Shown here one piece after another: positions 23,998 through 31,148 of a stretch of 31,148 nucleotides of DNA. How positions within the stretch are numbered: the first letter of the stretch is position 1; the number at the start of each line of letters is the position of its first letter. The stretch covers positions 1 through 31,148 of the forward strand of contig JASDSW010000013.1 in assembly GCA_041441555.1 (NCBI GenBank). Reading direction: 5' to 3'. Position numbers and translations under genes: made by a program. This stretch comes from Pseudaeromonas sp041441555. Its GTDB lineage: Bacteria > Pseudomonadota > Gammaproteobacteria > Enterobacterales > Aeromonadaceae. The notes under the pieces are model-generated. The model was not told where the DNA came from. It worked only from the letters and a program-made list of their open reading frames with translations, and made no database searches.

Positions 23998-25575
23998 ATG
24001 AAAGCTGAAGTCTCATTGACCGACATGCTCGAGCAGCTCAATACGCCCGAGCGCATCGGTTCGGTCCGTGGTATTCGTCGGGGCATCGAGCGCGAGGGGT
24101 TGCGCATCACGCCGGAGGGACGGCTGGCCCAGAGTGACCACCCGCGGGTGCTGGGGGCGGCGCTGACCCATCCCAACATCACCACCGACTATGCCGAGAG
24201 CCTGATGGAGTTCATCACCCCGGCCTCGGATTCCATGGATACCCTACTGTCGCAGTTGGCGGATATTCACCGTTATGCGGTGCAACATCTGGGGGAGGAG
24301 CGGTTGTGGCCGATGTCGATGCCCTGTTTCATCGGCGGCGAGGAGAGCATCCGGCTGGCCCAGTATGGCAACTCCAATCTGGGTCGCATGAAGACCCTCT
24401 ATCGGGAGGGGTTGCACCATCGATATGGCAGCCTGATGCAGGTGATCGCCGGGGTGCACTACAACTTCTCGATGCCGGATAGCTTCTGGAGCGAGTGGCA
24501 GGAGGTGCGGGGCGTGCGCTGTCAGTGCAAGCGCTTCATCTCCGATGGCTACATGGGGCTCATCCGTAACGTCTATCGCTTCGGCTGGCTGATTCCCTAC
24601 CTGTTCGGCGCCTCACCGGCACTCTGCGGCTCGTTCCTGCAGGGGCGGGAGACCGGCTTACCGTTCCAGAAACTGGGCCGGGGGACTCTCTATCTGCCCT
24701 ATGCCACTTCGCTGCGCCTCTCGGATCTGGGGTATACCAACAAGGCCCAGGCCAGCCTCGGCATCAATCACGACAATCTCGACAGCTATCTGATGAGCGT
24801 CCGTCGTGCCTTGCGCACCAAATCCGACGAGTTCAGTGCGCTCGGCGTCAAGGTGGATGGCAACTATCGACAGCTCAATGACAACATACTGCAGCTGGAA
24901 AACGAGCTCTACGCGCCGATCCGGCCGAAACGGGCCCCGCGCGCCGGTGAACGGACGCTGACCGCGCTGGAGCACCGGGGCATCGAGTATATCGAGTTGC
25001 GGACTCTGGATATCAACCCGTTCACGCCGTTGGGGGTCGACATTCAGCAACTACGCTTCCTCGATCTCTTCCTGGTCTGGTGCCTGCTCAAACCCTCGGC
25101 CCCCTTGACGGAGGATGAGATCCGGCGCAATCGACACAACCTGACTCAGGTGGTGCTCGAAGGACGACGTCCGGGTCTGATGCTGCAAGCGGGATCGGGA
25201 GAGCTGAGCCTGCGCGAGTGGGGCGATCGGCTGTTTGATGAACTGGCCCAGGTGGCTCAGCTGCTGGATCGGGCCTATGGCCGGGTCCACTACCAGATAG
25301 CTCTGCAGGCGCAGAAGGAGAAGCTGCACGATCCGACCCAGACCCTCTCGGCGCGTTTGCTGGATCATCTGGTCAGCCTCGATCTGGATAACGGTGTCTA
25401 TGGGCGCGAACTGGCCGAACGTTACCGCCAGCAGTTGCGAGGCGAGGAGTTGACCTTCTGGGATGGAGCCTACTTTGCCGATGAGGCTCATGCGTCGCTG
25501 GCCAAGCAGCAGGAGCTGGAAGCGACCGACCATCTGAGCTTCGATGCGTTCCTCGAGAGCTATCTATCGCACTGA
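23998..25575 (+). CDS. gshA: Glutamate-cysteine ligase
   Basis: It joins glutamate and cysteine with ATP, the first and rate-limiting step of glutathione synthesis. The 525-residue protein is the proteobacterial GshA type (E. coli 518). It has RGIRRGIEREGLRITPEG near 27-44, TTDYAESLMEFITP, MPCFIGGEESIRLAQYG, VIAGVHYNFS and IEYIELRTLDINPF. ATG 23998 has AAGGA five bases ahead; an in-frame ATG at 23977 does not. A strong bidirectional hairpin follows. luxS, next to gshA in some relatives, is not here. Confidence 0.98.
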   Translation: MKAEVSLTDMLEQLNTPERIGSVRGIRRGIEREGLRITPEGRLAQSDHPRVLGAALTHPNITTDYAESLMEFITPASDSMDTLLSQLADIHRYAVQHLGEERLWPMSMPCFIGGEESIRLAQYGNSNLGRMKTLYREGLHHRYGSLMQVIAGVHYNFSMPDSFWSEWQEVRGVRCQCKRFISDGYMGLIRNVYRFGWLIPYLFGASPALCGSFLQGRETGLPFQKLGRGTLYLPYATSLRLSDLGYTNKAQASLGINHDNLDSYLMSVRRALRTKSDEFSALGVKVDGNYRQLNDNILQLENELYAPIRPKRAPRAGERTLTALEHRGIEYIELRTLDINPFTPLGVDIQQLRFLDLFLVWCLLKPSAPLTEDEIRRNRHNLTQVVLEGRRPGLMLQAGSGELSLREWGDRLFDELAQVAQLLDRAYGRVHYQIALQAQKEKLHDPTQTLSARLLDHLVSLDLDNGVYGRELAERYRQQLRGEELTFWDGAYFADEAHASLAKQQELEATDHLSFDAFLESYLSH

Positions 25576-25613
25576 GTGATCACAAGGTTCGATTTAGCGA
25601 ACCGGCAGAGACA

Positions 25614-25640
25614 ACAACGCCGACTTGAAGTCGGCGTTGT
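25614..25640. terminator. Bidirectional terminator between gshA and bamD
   Basis: A perfect twelve-base stem (25614-25625 with 25629-25640) around a three-base loop lies between two convergent stop codons. Flanking T content is modest on both strands (CATTTG on plus, TGTCTCTG on minus), but the stem is the strongest in the window. Confidence 0.8.
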
Positions 25641-25665
25641 CATTTGCGTGCGTGCGGAGCGGCAC

Positions 25666-26424
25666 TCAGCGTTTGAGCAGGTCGTTGTCCGGGAAGTTGG
25701 CGGCCAGGGCCTGACGGGCATGGCTGGCCATATCGGTCAGCGAAAGCTTCTCGTAACTCTTGACCATGATCTCGAGCGCCGGCTCGACGGCATCGGTATC
25801 TGTGTAGTTTTCCACGATATCCTTGCCGCGGTTGGCGGCAGCAATCCAGGCTCCGCGGCGCCAGTAGTAGTCGGCTACCGCCAGATCATATCTAGCCAGT
25901 CGATCCTTGAGGCTGATCATGCGGGCCCGCGCATCGGCGGCGTATTTGCTCTCCGGGAAGCGGGTCAGCACCGTCTTGAAATCACGAAAGGCCTGGCGGG
26001 CATAGTTGGGATCGCGATCGGCACGGTCGATGCCAAAGGTGTGATGAAAGAAGTTGTAATCGGCCTGCATGTTGGTCAAACCACGCATGTAATAGACGTA
26101 GTCGACATCCTTGTGGGTCGGATTCAGGCGCAGGAAGCGGTCGATGTTGGCGATGGCGTGGGCCGTGTCGCTGTCCTTGTAGTAGGCGTAAATCAGATCC
26201 AGCTGCACCTGGGCGGAGTAGGCACCGAAGGGATAACGGGAGTCTAGCGCCTCCAGCAATTCGATGGCCTTGGTGTAATCGCTGTTATCCAATTTTTCCT
26301 GGGCCTGCTGGAACAGTTTCTCAGGCGGCTCGTCCGGAACTTTTTCTTTGTCGGTCGATGAACAACCGGCCACCAGTGCCAGGATCAGGGTCAGAGGGAG
26401 CAGCAAGTGAGACTTCTTGAGCAT
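25666..26424 (-). CDS. bamD: Outer-membrane assembly lipoprotein BamD
   Basis: BamD is an essential lipoprotein of the BAM complex that inserts barrel proteins, and so a functional partner of SurA and LptD seen earlier in the window. From ATG 26424 the precursor is 252 residues with a clear lipobox LVAGC (Cys21). Repeated TPR-like helices follow, with signatures KLDNSDYTKAIELLEALDSRYPFG, YYMRGLTN and FKTVLTRFPESKYA. An in-frame ATG at 26478 would bury the signal peptide. It diverges from rluD with 103 bases between, as in E. coli. Confidence 0.97.
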   Translation of the reverse strand: MLKKSHLLLPLTLILALVAGCSSTDKEKVPDEPPEKLFQQAQEKLDNSDYTKAIELLEALDSRYPFGAYSAQVQLDLIYAYYKDSDTAHAIANIDRFLRLNPTHKDVDYVYYMRGLTNMQADYNFFHHTFGIDRADRDPNYARQAFRDFKTVLTRFPESKYAADARARMISLKDRLARYDLAVADYYWRRGAWIAAANRGKDIVENYTDTDAVEPALEIMVKSYEKLSLTDMASHARQALAANFPDNDLLKR

Positions 26425-26527
26425 GCAGATGGGATCCAGTTTGCCAGAATTGCAGAAGTATCCGTTAAGCTCAGGCAAAAGAAAAGATAGAATGCGCCAA
26501 TTGCCTATCCAAACCTAGAGATCTTCC

Positions 26528-27508
26528 ATGAGCCAAGCAATCGAATTAACCGGGGTATTTGAGGAGCGCCATTACGGCAAGCGCCTGGATCAGGCGCTGT
26601 CTGATCTGTTCCCGGATTACTCCAGAACCCGGATCAAGGAGTGGATCCTGGACGACAAGGTCCAGCTGGATGGCAAGGTCGTCAACCTGCCGCGGGAACG
26701 CGTCATGGCCGGTCAGCAGGTGCTGATCAACGCCGAAATGGCCGAGGAGACGCGCTGGAAGGCGCAGGATATCGAGCTCAACATCGTCTACGAAGATGAC
26801 GACATCCTGGTGATTGACAAGCCAGCCGGCCTAGTCGTCCATCCGGGGGCTGGAACCCCGGATGGCACCGTGCTCAATGCCCTGCTGCACCGGTACCCGG
26901 AAATTGCCGAGGTGCCGCGGGCAGGTATCGTCCATCGTCTGGACAAGGACACCACGGGGCTGATGGTGGTCGCCAAGACCATTCCAGCCCAGACCCATCT
27001 GGTCGAGGCGTTGCAGCGTCGCGACATCACCCGGGAGTACGAGGCTATCGCCGTCGGTCACATGACCGCTGGTGGCACGGTCGATGAACCCATTGGCCGT
27101 CATGCCAACCTACGAACCCACATGGCGGTGACGCCGACCGGCAAGCCGGCGGTGACTCACTATCGGGTGATGGAGAAGTTCCGGGCCCACACCCGCCTGC
27201 GTCTGCGTCTGGAGACGGGGCGTACCCACCAGATCCGGGTGCATATGGCCTATGTCAAGCACCCGCTGGTCGGCGACCCGGTTTATGGTGGTCGCTTGCG
27301 GCCGATCCGCAACGCGACTCCCGAGTTTACCGCGGCGCTGCGCGGCTTCCGCCGTCAGGCGCTGCACGCCACCATGCTGCGTCTGGCCCATCCGGTCACC
27401 TGCGAGCTGATGGAGTGGCACTCGCCGATCCCCCAGGACATGGTCGATCTGATCGAGGTGCTGCGCGCCGATACCGCGGCCAACCCGGATGATCTGGTAT
27501 GGATCTGA
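26528..27508 (+). CDS. rluD: 23S rRNA pseudouridine synthase RluD
   Basis: RluD makes pseudouridines 1911, 1915 and 1917 in helix 69 of 23S rRNA and is needed for normal ribosome assembly. The 326-residue protein has an N-terminal S4 RNA-binding domain (about 18-75), then VIDKPAGLVVHPG (95-107), GIVHRLDKDTTG with catalytic Asp139 (same number as E. coli), and GRTHQIRVHM. ATG 26528 gives the conserved start. It overlaps pgeF by ten bases and heads rluD-pgeF-clpB. Confidence 0.98.
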   Translation: MSQAIELTGVFEERHYGKRLDQALSDLFPDYSRTRIKEWILDDKVQLDGKVVNLPRERVMAGQQVLINAEMAEETRWKAQDIELNIVYEDDDILVIDKPAGLVVHPGAGTPDGTVLNALLHRYPEIAEVPRAGIVHRLDKDTTGLMVVAKTIPAQTHLVEALQRRDITREYEAIAVGHMTAGGTVDEPIGRHANLRTHMAVTPTGKPAVTHYRVMEKFRAHTRLRLRLETGRTHQIRVHMAYVKHPLVGDPVYGGRLRPIRNATPEFTAALRGFRRQALHATMLRLAHPVTCELMEWHSPIPQDMVDLIEVLRADTAANPDDLVWI

Positions 27509-28254
27509 TCCGTCCTGACTGGCCGGCGCCGGCTCGGGTGCAGGCTTGCTTCACCAGCCGTCAGGGGGGCGTCAGTGATGGCGTCTTTGCCGGGCTCAAT
27601 CTGGGGGCTCATGTCGACGATGATCCGCAGCGCGTCGCCGAGAACCGTCGGCAGCTGCGCGCACAACTGCAACTGACACAGGAGCCCATCTGGTTGACTC
27701 AGGTTCATGGCGCCAAAGTCTATCCGGTGCGCGAGGCGGCCGAGGCGCAACCTGCGATTCCTCCGCAGGCCGATGCGGCTGTGACCCGACTTTCCGGCGT
27801 ACCGCTGACCGTGATGACGGCCGATTGTCTGCCGGTGCTGTTCTGCGATCGCGCCGGGAGCGTGGTGGCCACGGCCCATGCCGGTTGGCGCGGTCTGTGC
27901 GAGGGGGTGTTGGAGCAGACGGTGGCAGCCATGGGGGTACCAGCTTCCGAGATCCTGGCCTGGCTGGGTCCTGCCATCGGCCCGCTGGCCTTTGAGGTTG
28001 GCGATGAGGTGTGGTCGGCGTTTGTCGCCCAGGATCCGGCAGCGGCCGAGGCTTTTGTCCCCGGCGCATCGAGGGGAAAATGGCTGGCCGATCTCTACCG
28101 TCTGGCGCGTCAACGGCTAAATGGCGTCGGTGTGACGCAGATCTATGGGGGGCAACACTGCACCTTCAGCGATCCAAGCCGTTTCTACTCTTATCGTCGT
28201 GATGGTCAAACCGGGCGCATGAGTGGCCTGATCTGGCTGATGGCGCAAAATTGA
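27499..28254 (+). CDS. pgeF: Peptidoglycan editing factor PgeF (YfiH, DUF152)
   Basis: PgeF (YfiH) is a purine-nucleoside-phosphorylase/laccase-fold metalloenzyme that in E. coli keeps L-Ser out of the peptide stem of peptidoglycan. The 251-residue chain shows FTSRQGGVS, WLTQVHGAKV (His70), TADCLPVLFCD (Cys110) and AHAGWRG (His127), the three metal ligands, then LGPAIGP and an ending with YSYRRDGQTGRM. The ATG lies within the rluD end, so translation is coupled. clpB follows after 100 bases with its own heat-shock promoter. Confidence 0.96.
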   Translation: MDLIRPDWPAPARVQACFTSRQGGVSDGVFAGLNLGAHVDDDPQRVAENRRQLRAQLQLTQEPIWLTQVHGAKVYPVREAAEAQPAIPPQADAAVTRLSGVPLTVMTADCLPVLFCDRAGSVVATAHAGWRGLCEGVLEQTVAAMGVPASEILAWLGPAIGPLAFEVGDEVWSAFVAQDPAAAEAFVPGASRGKWLADLYRLARQRLNGVGVTQIYGGQHCTFSDPSRFYSYRRDGQTGRMSGLIWLMAQN

Positions 28255-28263
28255 ACAAGCCAA

Positions 28264-28293
28264 CTTGAATCCACGCTAATAACCCCCATCTTG
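28264..28293 (+). promoter_or_regulatory. Sigma-32 heat-shock promoter of clpB
   Basis: CTTGAAT (28264-28270), a 13-base spacer and CCCCATCTTG (28284-28293) fit the RpoH consensus (CTTGAAA, 13-15 bases, CCCCATnT) closely. It lies about 60 bases before the clpB start. clpB of E. coli is a known RpoH target. Confidence 0.85.
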
Positions 28294-28304
28294 TATAGCA
28301 AGGT

Positions 28305-28327
28305 CGGCTCATCAGCTCGATGAGCCG
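28305..28327 (+). other. Hairpin in the clpB 5' leader
   Basis: CGGCTCATC (28305-28313) pairs perfectly with GATGAGCCG (28319-28327) around loop AGCTC. No T-run follows, so it is not a terminator. It would lie close to the 5' end of the heat-shock transcript and ends 16 bases before the GGGAG ribosome-binding site (28344-28348). Confidence 0.7.
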
Positions 28328-28354
28328 CGTTGTTATAGAAGAAGGGAGAGCGAA

Positions 28355-30925
<2,571 letters not shown>

Positions 30926-30958
30926 GTGCCGTCAGTGCCTGAAATGAGAGTGGGTGTT

Positions 30959-30990
30959 GGTAACCGCGGCCGGCTAGCGTTGCGGTTACC
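30959..30990 (+). terminator. Hairpin after clpB
   Basis: GGTAACCGC (30959-30967) pairs with GCGGTTACC (30982-30990) around a 14-base loop. A T-run (31005-31009) comes only 14 bases later, so it is not a standard intrinsic terminator, but it separates clpB from the rRNA promoter region. Confidence 0.4.
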
Positions 30991-30998
30991 GATCGGGA

Positions 30999-31013
30999 AG
31001 GTAATTTTTGCTC
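30999..31013 (+). promoter_or_regulatory. Candidate Fis site upstream of rrn P1
   Basis: The 15 bases fit the degenerate Fis pattern G-N3-A-W5-T-N3-C except for A at position one. The centre lies about 113 bases before the predicted rRNA start, in the zone where E. coli rrn promoters carry Fis sites. The motif is weak and common by chance. Confidence 0.25.
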
Positions 31014-31054
31014 ACAAAACACCCGGCTTGTTCATAAGGTGAGCGAACGAAAGC

Positions 31055-31077
31055 CATTTATCGATATTTTTAAGATT
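31055..31077 (+). promoter_or_regulatory. UP element of rrn P1
   Basis: An A+T-rich stretch including TATCGATATTTTTAAGATT lies at about -40 to -62 relative to the predicted start, where the RNA polymerase alpha subunits bind at rRNA promoters. It contrasts with the G+C-rich surroundings. Confidence 0.7.
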
Positions 31078-31082
31078 CGCGG

Positions 31083-31110
31083 TTGCGCGATCATTCGAAC
31101 TCCCTATAAT
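31083..31110 (+). promoter_or_regulatory. rRNA operon P1 promoter
   Basis: TTGCGC (31083-31088), a 16-base spacer and TATAAT (31105-31110) are followed by a G+C-rich discriminator GCCGCCTC and CTGACACGG. The ACTCCCTATAATG core and CTGACACGG are the same as I recall for E. coli rrnB P1. The 16-base spacer and G+C discriminator are the features that make rRNA promoters sensitive to ppGpp and the initiating nucleotide. The predicted start is near G31119. Confidence 0.9.
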
Positions 31111-31118
31111 GCCGCCTC

Positions 31119-31148
31119 GCTGACACGGCAAGGCAGACACTCTTCGGA
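31119..31148 (+). ncRNA. Start of rRNA operon leader (partial)
   Basis: From the predicted start the sequence runs CTGACACGGCAAGGC and on, like the first bases of E. coli rrn leaders. The 16S gene itself lies beyond the window. Placement downstream of clpB matches clpB-rrnG of E. coli. Confidence 0.65.

Noticed and set aside
26425..26527. Possible sigma-E promoter for bamD (TGAGCTT then TCTGG on the minus strand)
   Set aside because: The -35 and -10 matches are incomplete and the 18-base spacing is longer than the usual 16.

Overview
The window reads as ordinary, gene-dense core chromosome of a gammaproteobacterium. Protein matches recalled from memory are closest to E. coli/Vibrio-type sequences. 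The G+C-rich codon use, together with an amgK-murU pair absent from E. coli, points to Aeromonadales (Aeromonas or a relative); this placement is inference, since no search was run. About 24 genes cover nearly everything. I see no prophage, CRISPR array, toxin-antitoxin pair or complete insertion sequence, and I do not think a previously undescribed multi-gene system is present.

Layout. 1-178: two adjacent hairpins at the left edge (possibly the end of an IS200/IS605-type element), then a leader with a TATAAT box. 179-4313 (+): obgE, an FUSC-family membrane protein, the split dicarboxylate/threonine-type exporter yjjP-yjjB, and folA. 4386-11065 (-): lptD-surA-pdxA-rsmA-apaG-apaH in the order known from E. 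coli, with 4-base overlaps or tiny gaps from surA downward. It joins outer-membrane assembly (LptD, SurA) to pyridoxal phosphate synthesis, 16S rRNA dimethylation and Ap4A breakdown. 11224-13716 (+): amgK-murU-djlA, all overlapping: a peptidoglycan sugar-recycling shortcut plus a membrane-anchored J-protein. 13801-19259 (-): a D-2-hydroxyacid dehydrogenase, a DUF3530-type periplasmic protein, rluA and rapA. 19575-20333 (+): fpr, convergent with a 55-residue two-helix membrane protein (20345-20512, -). 20664-25575 (+): yqaA-like gene, a two-domain M16 zinc protease and gshA. 25666-26424 (-): bamD, divergent from rluD-pgeF-clpB (26528-30925, +). The right end holds a strong rRNA-type P1 promoter and the first bases of an rrn leader, as in the E. 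coli clpB-rrnG arrangement.

Points most worth checking: a terminator-like hairpin nine bases before the amgK start with no visible ribosome-binding site; a lipobox-like Cys in the SurA signal peptide; His replacing the FAD-binding Arg in Fpr; the small membrane gene next to fpr; the sigma-32 promoter and leader hairpin of clpB, with loss of the internal GTG start known from E. coli ClpB; and the hairpin pair at the left edge.
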